Notes: a model not told the origin generated them from the letters alone. DNA of 64,000 nucleotides from Streptomyces xanthii (GCF_014621695.1 NZ_CP061281.1:2232001-2296000), one strand, 5' to 3'. Counted from the stretch's first letter, positions 1 to 8,657 are shown. A program made the numbers and translations.

Positions 1-60
1 TGTCACGAATCGGGGGCCGCCACCGGTCCCCGTAGTGAGCACTCACGGGAGGCGCGCTTC

Positions 61-1794
61 ATGACGGAGAGCACTACGGGGAGCAGGACAGGGAGCACGA
101 CGAGGAGCACTGTCCGGGACGCGGGGGCGGGCGAGCGGATCGCCGACTGGGCGGACGGCAGGCTCGGGGTGTACGGCCTCGGGCGGAAGTACCTGCGGAA
201 GATCTTTCCCGACCACTGGTCCTTCATGCTGGGCGAGATCTGCCTCTACACCTTCGTCGTCCTGATCCTCACCGGCGTCTATCTGACCCTCTTCTTCCAC
301 CCGTCCATGAACGAGGTGGAGTACCACGGCAGTTACGTGCCGCTGAACGGCATCCGGATGTCGGAGGCGTACTCCTCCACCCTGGACATCAGCTTCGACG
401 TGCGGGGCGGGCTGCTGATCCGGCAGATCCACCACTGGGCGGCGCTGATCTTCGTCGCGGCGATGTTCGTGCACATGATGCGGCACTTCTTCACCGGCTC
501 GTTCCGCAAGCCGCGCGAGGTCAACTGGGTGTTCGGCTGGCTGCTGCTGTTCCTCGCGCTGTTCGAGGGACTGCTCGGCTACTCGCTGCCGGACGACCTG
601 CTGTCCGGCGCCGGGATGCGGCTCATCGAGGGGATGACCCTGTCCGTGCCGGTCGTCGGCACGTATCTGTCGTTCTTCCTCTTCGGCGGCGAGTTCCCCG
701 GGCACGACATCGTGGCCCGCTTCTACTCGATCCACGTCCTGCTGCTGCCGGGCGTCATGGCGGCGCTCGTCGTCCTCCACCTGATCCTGGTCTTCCACCA
801 CAAGCACACCCAGTTCGCGGGCCCCGGAAAGACCGAACAGAACGTCGTGGGCCAGCCGTTCTTCCCCGTCTACGTGGCGAAGGCGGGCGGCTTCTTCTTC
901 CTCGTGTTCGGCGTCGTGGCGCTGATCGCGGCGGTCGCCTCGGTCAACCCGGTCTGGTTGTACGGCCCCTACCGACCCGACCAGGTGTCCACGGGCGCGC
1001 AGCCCGACTGGTACCTCGGCTTCGCGGAGGGCCTGGTCCGGGTGATGCCCGGCTGGGAGATCACCGTGGGCGGTCACACGCTGGTCCTCGGCATCCTGAT
1101 CCCGCTGCTCGCCTTCCCGCTGTGGCTGGTCCTGATCGGAGCCTATCCGTTCTTCGAGGCGTGGATCACCGGCGACCGGCGCGAGCACCATCTCCTGGAC
1201 CGGCCCCGGAACCGTCCGGTCCGCACCGGCCTGGGCGTGGCCTGGCTGACCGGCTTCCTGGTGGCGCTCGCCGCCGGCGGCAACGACCTGTGGGCCACGC
1301 ACTTCCACCTCTCGGTGAACACCATCACCTGGACTGCGCGCGTCCTCCTGCTCGCCGGCCCGGTGCTCGCCTTCGTCGTCACGAAGCGAATCTGCCTGGG
1401 CCTCCAGCGCCGCGACCGCGACAAGGTCGAGCACGGCCGCGAGACCGGCCGCGTCCGGCGCCTTCCGCACGGCGAGTACGTCGAACTCCACGAGCCCCTC
1501 TCCCCGTCGGAACGCTTCCGCCTGACCCACCACGACCAGCCCGCCCCGCTGGAGCCGCCTCCGGCCGAGGACGAACAGGGGGTACGACGCCGGGTGCGTC
1601 GGGCCGTACGGGTGCGGGTGGCGCTGTCGCGGTGGATGTACGGACCGGGGTCGCAAATCCCGAAGGCGGGTGCGCGGGCCGGTGGCTCAGAAGCCGCCGC
1701 CGAAGTCGCCGCCCCCGCCGAAGTCCCCGCCGCCCCCGAAGTCGCCGCCGCCTCCGAAGTCTCCGAAGTCGCCGGAGGAGAAGTCGGCTCCTGA
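61..1794 (+). CDS. qcrB: Cytochrome b subunit of a bc1-type (QcrB-like) complex
   Basis: A 577-residue membrane protein of the actinobacterial menaquinol-cytochrome c reductase cytochrome b family. Helix B carries His124/His125 and His138, and helix D carries His225 and His240, the expected pairs of heme ligands. The quinol-site motif is PDWY (315-318), the actinobacterial form of PEWY. About eight hydrophobic helices follow a 40-residue soluble N-terminus. The start is supported by GGGAGG about ten bases upstream. No qcrC or qcrA is visible on its 3' side, so it is either a stand-alone paralogue or the end of a unit beginning left of the window. The last 35 residues are an Ala/Val/Glu/Pro repeat read antisense through the Gly-rich tail of the next gene; this tail is unlikely to be functional. 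Confidence 0.9.
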   Translation: MTESTTGSRTGSTTRSTVRDAGAGERIADWADGRLGVYGLGRKYLRKIFPDHWSFMLGEICLYTFVVLILTGVYLTLFFHPSMNEVEYHGSYVPLNGIRMSEAYSSTLDISFDVRGGLLIRQIHHWAALIFVAAMFVHMMRHFFTGSFRKPREVNWVFGWLLLFLALFEGLLGYSLPDDLLSGAGMRLIEGMTLSVPVVGTYLSFFLFGGEFPGHDIVARFYSIHVLLLPGVMAALVVLHLILVFHHKHTQFAGPGKTEQNVVGQPFFPVYVAKAGGFFFLVFGVVALIAAVASVNPVWLYGPYRPDQVSTGAQPDWYLGFAEGLVRVMPGWEITVGGHTLVLGILIPLLAFPLWLVLIGAYPFFEAWITGDRREHHLLDRPRNRPVRTGLGVAWLTGFLVALAAGGNDLWATHFHLSVNTITWTARVLLLAGPVLAFVVTKRICLGLQRRDRDKVEHGRETGRVRRLPHGEYVELHEPLSPSERFRLTHHDQPAPLEPPPAEDEQGVRRRVRRAVRVRVALSRWMYGPGSQIPKAGARAGGSEAAAEVAAPAEVPAAPEVAAASEVSEVAGGEVGS

Positions 1795-3027
1795 GTAGTC
1801 GCCGCCGGCGGCCGGGTCGAAGTCGCCGTAGCCGGAGCCGTAGTCGGCCGCGTAGGCGGGGCTGGCCATCATCGAGCCGAGCATCGTGCCGACGAGGAGG
1901 CCGGGGAGCATGCCGCCGCCGAAGTAGCCGCCGGCCCAGGGGCCGTAGGCCGGGCCCGCTTCGTAGTAGGGGCGGCGCTCGCCGGTGCCCGCGTCGACGG
2001 TGCGGACGAGGGGTTCGGCGCCGTCGGCGAGACGGGCCGCGTCGGCGGCGCAGACCGGGACGTCGCGGGGCGAGCCGCCGGGCGGGGTCCACTCGGCGTC
2101 GGTGACGGAGGGGCCGTGTCGCGGGTCGAAGAAGCAGGGGACGCGGCGCTCGGGCAGCGGGCGGCCCTCACGGCGGGCGGCGAGCTGGGCGAGCGAGAAG
2201 CGGCCGTCCTCCAGGGTCTGGGTCACCGCGCGCACGTCCTCGGGGCGCTGGGCGGCGGCCATGAACTGCTTGGCCTTCTCGTACGCGTCCAGGCCGCGCT
2301 CGTAGTCGGCGCGCATCGCGTCGTCGGCGCCCGCCTCGGCCGGGTGGAAGTCGAGCCGGTCCAGTTCCTCGCCGAAGGCCGTGATGTCCTCGTCGACGAC
2401 GACCCGGAGCTTGTCCAGGGCCTCGCGGCGCTCCTGCTCGCGGCGCCTGCGGTTGCGCCGGGTCACCGCGTAGACGCCCGCGCCGCCGGCCACGACGACC
2501 GCGCCGACGCCGATCAGGGCCCCGGCCGACACCCCGTCGTCCCCGCCCGCGGCCCAGGAGTCGGGCGCGGATCCGGTGGCGGTGCGGACGGCGCCGTCCA
2601 CGAAGTCGTCCAGCTGCTTCGCGGCAGGTTGCTCGCCCTGCACGCTCCCGGTCAGATGACGTACGGCTTCGTTGGACATGACCTGGTGGTCGGCGCGGGC
2701 GTCGAAGGCGCCGCCGAGCCGGACCCCGTACACGCCGACGATCCCGGTCTTCGTACGCAGGTCCGTGAACAGGTCCTGCTTCGGGAAGCCGGCGGGCAGC
2801 ACGGCCACCATCACCGGCTTGTCGGCGTCCTTGATGCGGGTGGTCAGCCGGTCGACGTCGGCCTTGCTCAGAGTGCCGGAGGCCGCCGGGTCCACGTAGA
2901 CGGGCCCCTTCTCCAGGGCGTCGGCCACCGTGGAGACGTCGCTCGCTGCGGTCGCCGTGGGCGCCACGGCGAGCGTCGCCCCGAGGGCGAGGAAGGTGGC
3001 GGCGAGGGCCGCTGCGAAGGGCCTCAT
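1687..3027 (-). CDS. Secreted/membrane-anchored protein with Gly-rich tail
   Basis: A 446-residue protein. It has a Sec-type signal peptide (about 1-28, ending near ATAAS), an extracytoplasmic region to about 160, one membrane helix (about 168-188) and a following Arg-rich stretch typical of a stop-transfer sequence. A charged, probably helical cytoplasmic region (190-290) follows. The tail is Gly/Tyr/Asp-rich and ends in four GDFGGG-type repeats. The layout resembles Streptomyces membrane proteins related to the TPM family, but I see no catalytic motif and give no function. It is convergent with the cytochrome b gene and overlaps it by 108 bases; the overlap lies entirely in the repeat tail. 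Confidence 0.75.
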   Translation of the reverse strand: MRPFAAALAATFLALGATLAVAPTATAASDVSTVADALEKGPVYVDPAASGTLSKADVDRLTTRIKDADKPVMVAVLPAGFPKQDLFTDLRTKTGIVGVYGVRLGGAFDARADHQVMSNEAVRHLTGSVQGEQPAAKQLDDFVDGAVRTATGSAPDSWAAGGDDGVSAGALIGVGAVVVAGGAGVYAVTRRNRRRREQERREALDKLRVVVDEDITAFGEELDRLDFHPAEAGADDAMRADYERGLDAYEKAKQFMAAAQRPEDVRAVTQTLEDGRFSLAQLAARREGRPLPERRVPCFFDPRHGPSVTDAEWTPPGGSPRDVPVCAADAARLADGAEPLVRTVDAGTGERRPYYEAGPAYGPWAGGYFGGGMLPGLLVGTMLGSMMASPAYAADYGSGYGDFDPAAGGDYSGADFSSGDFGDFGGGGDFGGGGDFGGGGDFGGGF

Positions 3028-3098
3028 ACCTCGACGCTAACCCAATCGGGCCACGTGCGAGGGCTGAGGCCCCGACGCCTGTGCGACAGCCGGTGCGA

Positions 3099-4730
3099 CT
3101 ACTCGACGGGCTCGACGCCGGCGCGCAGCAGACCGTACGTGTACGCGTCCTCCAGGGAGCCCCACGAGGCGGCGATCACGTTGTCGGCGACGCCGACCGT
3201 GGACCACTCGCCGGCGCCGTCCGTGGTGGTGATCAGGACGCGGGTCGTGGACTCGGTGCCGTGCTTGCCCTCCAGGATGCGGACCTTGTAGTCCACGAGC
3301 TCCAGCTTGGCGAGCTGCGGGTAGATGCGCTCCAGGCCGACGCGCAGGGCGCGGTCCAGGGCGTTGACCGGGCCGTTGCCCTCGGCGGTGGCGACGATGC
3401 GCTCGCCCTTGGCCCACAGCTTCACGGTCGCCTCGTTGGCGTGGCTGCCGTCGGGGCGGTCCTCGACGATGGCGCGCCAGGACTCGACACGGAAGTAGCG
3501 GCGGGCCCGGCCCTCGGCCTCCTCGCGCAGCAGGAGTTCGAAGGAGGCGTCGGCGGCCTCGTACGTGTAGCCCTGGAGCTCGCGCTCCTTGACGCGCTCG
3601 ACGACGCGGCCGACGAGCTCGCGGTCGTCGGAGATGTCGACGCCCAGCTCCTTGCCCTTGAGCTCGATGGAGGCGCGCCCGGCCATGTCGGAGACGAGCA
3701 TGCGGATGCGGTTGCCGACCAGCTCGGGGTCGATGTGCTGGTAGAGGTCCGGGTCGACCTTGATCGCGGAGGCGTGGAGCCCGGCCTTGTGGGCGAACGC
3801 GGAGACGCCGACGTAGGGCTGGTGCGTGGAGGGGGTGAGGTTCACGACCTCGGCGATGGCGTGCGAGATCCGGGTCATCTCGCGCAGCGCGCCCTCGGGC
3901 AGGACCTTCTTGCCGTACTTGAGCTCCAGGGCGGCGACGACCGGGAAGAGGTTGGAGTTGCCGACCCGCTCGCCGTAGCCGTTGGCGGTGCACTGCACGT
4001 GGGTGGCGCCGGCGTCGACGGCGGCCAGCGTGTTGGCGACGGCGCAGCCGGTGTCGTCCTGGGCGTGGATGCCGAGGCGGGCGCCGGTGTCGTCGAGGAC
4101 GGTGTGGGTGATCGCCTGGACCTGGGCGGGCAGCATGCCGCCGTTGGTGTCGCACAGGACGACGACGGCCGCGCCGGCCTCGTGGGCGACCCGTACGACG
4201 GACTTGGCGTACTCGGCGTTGGCGCGGTAGCCGTCGAAGAAGTGCTCGCAGTCGACGAAGACGCGGCGGCCCTGCTCGACGAGGTAGGAGACGGTGTCGC
4301 GGACCATCTCCAGGTTCTCTTCCAGCGTGGTGCGCAGGGCCAGCTCGACGTGCCGGTCGTGCGACTTGGCGACGAGTGTGATCACCGGGGCGCCGGACTC
4401 GAGGAGGGCCCGCACCTGGGGGTCCTCGCTCGCCTTGGCGTTCGCGCGGCGGGTGGAGCCGAAGGCGACGAGCTGGGCGTGCTTGAACGTGATCTCTTTC
4501 TGGGCGCGGGCGAAGAACTCCGTGTCCCGCGGGTTGGCACCCGGCCAGCCGCCCTCGATGAAGCCCACACCGAAGTCGTCCAGGTGTCGCGCGATGGTCA
4601 GCTTGTCCGCGACGGTGAGGTTGATGCCCTCGCGCTGCGCGCCGTCGCGCAGCGTCGTGTCGAAGACGTGGAAGGAATCGTCGAGTTCACCGGCGGACTC
4701 GCCGGCGTGTTCGCTCGGGCTGCTGCTCAT
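3099..4730 (-). CDS. cimA: (R)-citramalate synthase
   Basis: A 543-residue member of the LeuA/CimA family, which condenses pyruvate with acetyl-CoA to citramalate, the threonine-independent entry to isoleucine. The N-terminal TIM barrel shows DTTLRDGAQREG near residues 24-35 and an HAQDDTGCA segment holding metal and substrate residues. The C-terminal third is the regulatory LeuA-type allosteric domain. Sequence style and length (about 540 versus about 520) fit CimA rather than the LeuA of this genus. The gene is monocistronic, starts at ATG 4730, and has a leader of more than 200 bases containing a candidate Ile-rich leader peptide and a terminator hairpin. It links to leuB, ilvE and ilvBNC elsewhere in the window. 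Confidence 0.93.
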   Translation of the reverse strand: MSSSPSEHAGESAGELDDSFHVFDTTLRDGAQREGINLTVADKLTIARHLDDFGVGFIEGGWPGANPRDTEFFARAQKEITFKHAQLVAFGSTRRANAKASEDPQVRALLESGAPVITLVAKSHDRHVELALRTTLEENLEMVRDTVSYLVEQGRRVFVDCEHFFDGYRANAEYAKSVVRVAHEAGAAVVVLCDTNGGMLPAQVQAITHTVLDDTGARLGIHAQDDTGCAVANTLAAVDAGATHVQCTANGYGERVGNSNLFPVVAALELKYGKKVLPEGALREMTRISHAIAEVVNLTPSTHQPYVGVSAFAHKAGLHASAIKVDPDLYQHIDPELVGNRIRMLVSDMAGRASIELKGKELGVDISDDRELVGRVVERVKERELQGYTYEAADASFELLLREEAEGRARRYFRVESWRAIVEDRPDGSHANEATVKLWAKGERIVATAEGNGPVNALDRALRVGLERIYPQLAKLELVDYKVRILEGKHGTESTTRVLITTTDGAGEWSTVGVADNVIAASWGSLEDAYTYGLLRAGVEPVE

Positions 4731-4837
4731 GCTGATCTGGCTCCTGTATGGGATCTCGGTCTACCGGAATGACCGGCTCCACCGTCCATCTATGATCCCT
4801 CGCGCTCTCCGCCTGGCTGGGTGTGGGCCAGAAACAG

Positions 4838-4862
4838 AAAAACCTCTCGCGGGTGCGAGAGG
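4838..4862 (-). terminator. Candidate attenuator upstream of cimA
   Basis: In the cimA-sense RNA, CCTCTCGC, a 4-base loop and GCGAGAGG form a perfect 8-bp stem followed by TTTTTCTGTTTCT, a strong U-rich tail by Streptomyces standards. It lies between the candidate leader peptide (4918-4953) and the cimA start (4730), so it would stop transcription before the gene. Intrinsic terminators with such a U-run are uncommon in this genome type, which supports a regulatory role. Confidence 0.7.
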
Positions 4863-4917
4863 TCTGCGCGCGGGTCGAGGACGACGGTGTCCGCCCGTAC
4901 CGGGTCGTACGAGGCGG

Positions 4918-4953
4918 TCACTGCGGACCGGCGCGCCTGCTGCCAATAATCAT
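4918..4953 (-). CDS. Candidate Ile-rich leader peptide of cimA
   Basis: An 11-codon frame reading MIIGSRRAGPQ then TGA. Both Ile codons are ATT, very rare in Streptomyces genes but also used for Ile in the ilvB leader of this window. A terminator hairpin lies 56 bases downstream. I infer ribosome stalling at the Ile codons when charged tRNA-Ile is scarce. Weak points: no good Shine-Dalgarno is visible, and I could not draw a convincing antiterminator. The best alternative pairing is GCGCGCCGGTC in the leader with GACCCGCGCGC just before the terminator stem. Confidence 0.55.
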   Translation of the reverse strand: MIIGSRRAGPQ

Positions 4954-5022
4954 GGCGAACGAGAGCACGGCGGCAGTCTGCCACAGCCCAGGCGGGGCCC
5001 GGGCCGTGGTCTCACGATGCGG

Positions 5023-6021
5023 TCAGATGTCCCGGTTTTCAGACGTCTCGGCGTTTCGGTCCCTGGCCAGTTCGGCGAACGTGGCCAGCCAGTGGTCCGT
5101 CGCGAAGTCGCCGCGCTCGACGGCGGGCAGGCCCGCGGCGAGGTGGGCGTCGGCGGCCTCGGCGAGCCGGGCGTGGGCCTTCCCCTCGGGCAGCGCCGCC
5201 GCGATGCCGCGCAGGGCGGCGGCACGGGACAGCGCGAGGCCGAGCAGATGGCCGATGTGCGGGTCGGTGGGGTCGGAGACCACGGGTACGTCGAGCAGCG
5301 GGCAGGGTGCGCCCGCGCCGAGCCCCGGCAGGAACCGGTCGAACCACGCGGCGAACTCGGCGGGCCCGAGCACCCGGCGCATCGCGTCCGCCTCGCTCAG
5401 CGCGGGCGACAGGAAGTCCTGGCCCGAGGGCTCCCAGTGGGCCGGCGCGTCGTGGTCCCCGGCGAACCAGTCGCGCAGCCGGTCCCGTACGGCCTCCAGG
5501 GTGGCGTCGGCGAGGCCCGCGGCCGCGCCCGTGTCGAGGATCAGGCCGAGCGAGAACGCGCTGTTGGTGTGGATGCCGTGCCGCACGGGGTACGTGGCCT
5601 TGCCGAGCCAGTCCGTGAGGAGCCGCTCCACGGCGGTGACGGCCGGGGCGAACGCGTCCGCCCAGCGGGTGCCGCGGCACTCGGCGGCCAGCGCGGTCAG
5701 CCAGGCCCAGCCGTAGGGGCGCTCGAACCCGGGGTGCGCGAGGAGGTAGTCGGCCTCGGTCCGGAGGTGCTCGGGGGTCAGGTGGTCGTCGAGGGCGCTC
5801 AGGTCGGCGCCGGCGGGGAGTTCGTCCCTGGTGTGGAGGCGGACGAGGAGCCAGTGCATGTGCACGGCCGAGTGCCAGTCGTAGGCGCCGTAGAAGGCGG
5901 GGTGGAGGGTGCGGGGGGTGGTGTCTTCCGTGGCGGCCGCGACCAGATGGGCCGGGAAGTTGGGGTACTCGCGCGTGATGTTGGCGGTGGCCAGCCGGGC
6001 GGTTGCCTCCGGCGTGAGCAT
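5023..6021 (-). CDS. DUF2891 family protein
   Basis: A 332-residue soluble protein that I recognise as the DUF2891 family from its opening LTPEATARLATANITREYPN and the stretches YDWHSAVHMHW and GHLLGLALSRAAALRGIAA. No reaction is established for the family; the His- and Trp-rich helical repeats recall alpha/alpha-barrel enzymes, which is only an impression. The ATG at 6021 is chosen because CGAGAGGACACCCC precedes it and the family begins there; upstream in-frame codons fall in a dispersed repeat. It is probably a single-gene unit, 161 bases downstream of pcp on the same strand. Confidence 0.8.
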   Translation of the reverse strand: MLTPEATARLATANITREYPNFPAHLVAAATEDTTPRTLHPAFYGAYDWHSAVHMHWLLVRLHTRDELPAGADLSALDDHLTPEHLRTEADYLLAHPGFERPYGWAWLTALAAECRGTRWADAFAPAVTAVERLLTDWLGKATYPVRHGIHTNSAFSLGLILDTGAAAGLADATLEAVRDRLRDWFAGDHDAPAHWEPSGQDFLSPALSEADAMRRVLGPAEFAAWFDRFLPGLGAGAPCPLLDVPVVSDPTDPHIGHLLGLALSRAAALRGIAAALPEGKAHARLAEAADAHLAAGLPAVERGDFATDHWLATFAELARDRNAETSENRDI

Positions 6022-6074
6022 GGGGTGTCCTCTCGGGGTGACGGGTCCTCGTCTGCGGGGTGTTGTCTCATTGC

Positions 6075-6177
6075 CGGGTGCGGCCCGGTGGGGGCTTCTC
6101 GCGCAGTTCCCCGCGCCCCTGGGAGGCAGCGGCTTCGCCGCGTGGGCGCGACCAGCCGCCACCCACCCGCACCCGGC
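6075..6177. repeat. Dispersed REP-like palindromic element, short copy
   Basis: The sequence contains CTTCTCGCGCAGTTCCCC directly followed by GCGCCCCT. The same words occur at 19043-19068 and, inverted, at 19155-19180. Both ends (a GTGCGG...GGTGGGG side and a GCGCGACCAGCC...CCACCCACCCGCA side) match the ends of the larger copy at 19025-19202. It behaves like an intergenic palindromic unit with its centre partly deleted. It sits between the DUF2891 and pcp genes. Confidence 0.7.
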
Positions 6178-6183
6178 GAACCG

Positions 6184-6828
6184 TCAATGCGTGGCACCCT
6201 CGGTGACCCGAAGGTCGTCCCGGGTCGAGGCGGCGGCCAACAGCAACGCCCGCACCCCGGACGCCACGACCTCCGGAGGCAGCGCGGCAGCGCCCCCGTC
6301 CACCACCTGCTCCGGCGCCCACGGCACATGCACGAATCCACCCCGCACCGAAGGGAACTCGGTGGCCAGGAGGTGCCCCAGCCCATAGGCGACGTGATTG
6401 CACACAAAGGTGCCGGCCGTGTTGGAGAGCGCGGCCGGAACCCCGGCGGAGCGCATCGCCGCGACGCACGCCTTCACGGGCAGCGTCGAGAAGTAGGCCG
6501 CGGGGCCACCGGGCACGACGGGCACGTCGATGGGCTGGGCCCCCGCGTTGTCGGGGATGCGCGCGTCGTCGACGTTGATCGCGACGCGCTCCACGGTGAC
6601 GCCGGCCCGCCCGCCCGCCTGCCCGAGGCACACGACGAGCTCGGGCCGGGTCCGCGCGAGAGCGTCCCGCAGGGCGTCGAGCGCGTCGCCGAAGACGCAG
6701 GGCAGGCGTACCGCGGTGACGTCCAGTCCGTCCGGCGGCGAGGCGGCGACGAGGGACGCCGCCTGCCAGGACGGGTTCACGGTCTCCCCGCCGAAGGGTT
6801 CGAAACCGGTGAGCAGTACTCGGGTCAT
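6184..6828 (-). CDS. pcp: Pyroglutamyl peptidase I
   Basis: A 214-residue cysteine peptidase that removes N-terminal 5-oxoproline from peptides (family C15). The catalytic triad is in the standard places: Glu80 (VERVAIN), Cys143 (TFVCNHVAY) and His167 (GGFVHVPW). The N-terminal VLLTGFEPFGG motif is typical. The ATG at 6828 follows a CCAGGA ribosome site and lies 13 bases after the DUF979 stop, so it is the third gene of a DUF969-DUF979-pcp operon. Its product, 5-oxoproline, is the substrate of the pxpABC and OPLAH-type enzymes encoded divergently alongside. Confidence 0.95.
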   Translation of the reverse strand: MTRVLLTGFEPFGGETVNPSWQAASLVAASPPDGLDVTAVRLPCVFGDALDALRDALARTRPELVVCLGQAGGRAGVTVERVAINVDDARIPDNAGAQPIDVPVVPGGPAAYFSTLPVKACVAAMRSAGVPAALSNTAGTFVCNHVAYGLGHLLATEFPSVRGGFVHVPWAPEQVVDGGAAALPPEVVASGVRALLLAAASTRDDLRVTEGATH

Positions 6829-6841
6829 GGGTCCTGGTCTC

Positions 6842-7807
6842 CTAGACGGCGAAGATCGCCATGATCACGGTGGAGCAGCCGAGCAGCGCGAGGCCGGTCG
6901 GCAGTTGCGCCTTGATCGGCCCGTACTGGTCCTTCAGTTCGAGCAGGGACGCCGGGACGATGTTGAAGTTGGCGGCCATGGGCGTGCAGAGCGTGCCGCT
7001 GAAGCCGGCGAGCATGCCGATGGCGAGCACGGCCGGTTCGTTGCCGTGCATCTGCTGGATGAGGACGGGCCAGCCGATCGCGGCGGTCATGACGGGGAAC
7101 GCGGCGAACGCGTTGCCCATGATCACGGTGAACAGGAACATGCCGACGCAGTAGGCGATCACGGCGAAGTACTTGGAGTTGTCCGGCATGACGTCGTTGA
7201 CGATCTCGCCGACCTGCGTGCCGACGCCGGCGACGGCGAAGATCGAGCCGAGGACGGCGAGCAGCTGCGGCAGCAGCAGCGCCGAGCCCATGGCCTCCAG
7301 CATGGAGCGCCCGGAGTGGATCGGCGTCGACAGCTTGCGCTCGCCGGTGACCAGCATGCCGACGACGAGCGCCACGACGCAGCCGAGGCCGAGGCCGATG
7401 AGCGTGGCCTTGCCGGTCTCGAACAGGCCCGACTCGTCGAGGAAGGAGGCGCAGACGATGGCGACGAGCGGGATCGTCAGGGCGGGTACGAAGAGCTTGT
7501 TGCCCAGGCGCGCGGCGGAGGCCTCGCGCTGTTCCTCGGTGGTCGTGACGGGGACGCCCTTGCCGATGAAGTTGAACCCGGCGAGGAGGATCAGCGCGAG
7601 GACGGCGACGCCGAGGGGTTCGGCGGGCAGCTTGTACATGGTCGCGCCGGTCGCGACGCCGGTCCCGTAGGGGAAGGTCAGTCCGAGCAGTCCCCAGAAG
7701 GCGGCGGAGGTCCAGCGCTTGGGGTTGGTGCGGTCCATGGCCATCTGCGCGGCCATGACGACGAAGACGAGCCCGATGAGCCAGTAGAGCCACTCGACCT
7801 TGATCAC
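6842..7807 (-). CDS. DUF979 permease component, probable 5-oxoproline uptake
   Basis: A 321-residue polytopic membrane protein with about nine hydrophobic helices, recognised as DUF979. In many bacteria DUF969 and DUF979 genes sit beside pcp and pxpABC, which is the published basis for suggesting 5-oxoproline transport; direct transport evidence is not something I can cite. The GTG at 7807 overlaps the DUF969 stop by four bases (GTGA), implying translational coupling. The segment GMLAGFSGTLCTPMAANFNI is a conserved re-entrant-looking loop. The genes order as DUF969-DUF979-pcp under the promoter at 8602-8631. Confidence 0.85.
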   Translation of the reverse strand: MIKVEWLYWLIGLVFVVMAAQMAMDRTNPKRWTSAAFWGLLGLTFPYGTGVATGATMYKLPAEPLGVAVLALILLAGFNFIGKGVPVTTTEEQREASAARLGNKLFVPALTIPLVAIVCASFLDESGLFETGKATLIGLGLGCVVALVVGMLVTGERKLSTPIHSGRSMLEAMGSALLLPQLLAVLGSIFAVAGVGTQVGEIVNDVMPDNSKYFAVIAYCVGMFLFTVIMGNAFAAFPVMTAAIGWPVLIQQMHGNEPAVLAIGMLAGFSGTLCTPMAANFNIVPASLLELKDQYGPIKAQLPTGLALLGCSTVIMAIFAV

Positions 7808-8523
7808 TTGGCGGTCTCCTTCGGCAGGGGCAGGTCGTTCTCGGCGTTGGCGAGGGCCATCTCGCGTTCGAGCTTCTTGTCGAGGAGCAGCAGGCGGGGG
7901 CCGTGGATGAAGAAGGCGCAGACGGCGAGCGGGACGGCCCACAGGGCGAGCTGGGTGGGCTCGAGCTCCTGGTGGTAGGTGGAGTTCACGAAGCCGGTGA
8001 TCAGGAGGATCGAGCCGATCGCGATGAAGCAGTCCTCGCCGAAGAAGAGGCCGACGGTGTCGGCGGAGGAGGAGTAGGAGCGGACCTTCTCGCGCAGCTT
8101 GTCGGGGAGCCTCGCGCCGAGCCGGCGTTCGGCGGCGGCCTCGGCCATGGGGGCGACGAGCGGGCGCACGGTCTGGGCGGGGCCGCCGAGGTTGTTGAGG
8201 CCGAAGGCGGCCGTGACCTGGCGGACCAGCAGGTAGACGGTCAGGAAGCGGCCGACGCTGAGCCGGCCGAGCTTGCCGATGAGGGTGCGGGCCTGCTCGC
8301 GCAGCCCGTACCGCTCCAGGAGGCCGATCACCGGGAGCACGATGGCGAAGACGGTCACGGAACGGCTGTCGGCGAACGACTGGCCGAACGCGGCGAGGAT
8401 CTCCTGCGGGTTCATCTTGCCGAGCAGTCCGGTGGCGATACCGGCGACACCGACCACGAGGACGGGATTGCGGCGCGTGACGAATCCGAGGATCACCACG
8501 AGCACGCCGAGAAGAACGATCAT
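7804..8523 (-). CDS. DUF969 permease component, probable 5-oxoproline uptake
   Basis: A 239-residue membrane protein of DUF969, the usual partner of DUF979, with about six hydrophobic segments. The conserved stretch RQVTAAFGLNNLGGPAQTVR lies in the middle and a charged cytoplasmic tail ends the protein. ATG 8523 is preceded by GAAGAAGG at good spacing; the frame remains open further upstream but without a start context. It is the first gene of the operon running towards pcp, divergent from pxpABC across a short region holding two related operators. Confidence 0.85.
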   Translation of the reverse strand: MIVLLGVLVVILGFVTRRNPVLVVGVAGIATGLLGKMNPQEILAAFGQSFADSRSVTVFAIVLPVIGLLERYGLREQARTLIGKLGRLSVGRFLTVYLLVRQVTAAFGLNNLGGPAQTVRPLVAPMAEAAAERRLGARLPDKLREKVRSYSSSADTVGLFFGEDCFIAIGSILLITGFVNSTYHQELEPTQLALWAVPLAVCAFFIHGPRLLLLDKKLEREMALANAENDLPLPKETAK

Positions 8524-8601
8524 GCGGCGGCCTTCTTCAGTGCGCGGAGGGCACGGGAGGGGCACGGAATCAGACAGTCCGATTCCGTGGGGGATGCACG
8601 G

Positions 8602-8631
8602 ACCATAGGGGATCGTTGAACGATCGAACAA
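8602..8631 (-). promoter_or_regulatory. Promoter of DUF969-DUF979-pcp with palindromic operator
   Basis: Reading leftwards: TTGTTC (-35, 8626-8631), 18 bases, TATGGT (-10, 8602-8607). The spacer contains a perfect 15-base palindrome GATCGTTGAACGATC (8611-8625). A related sequence occupies the same place in the divergent pxpA promoter, so one repressor could shut both units. Confidence 0.6.
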
Positions 8632-8657
8632 GAGGTTCCACGGGATGGATATGCATC

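Noticed and set aside
4790..4984. 64-codon minus-strand frame in the cimA leader
   Set aside because: It reads through the attenuator hairpin out of phase with the Ile leader, has no ribosome site and shows no recognisable product.
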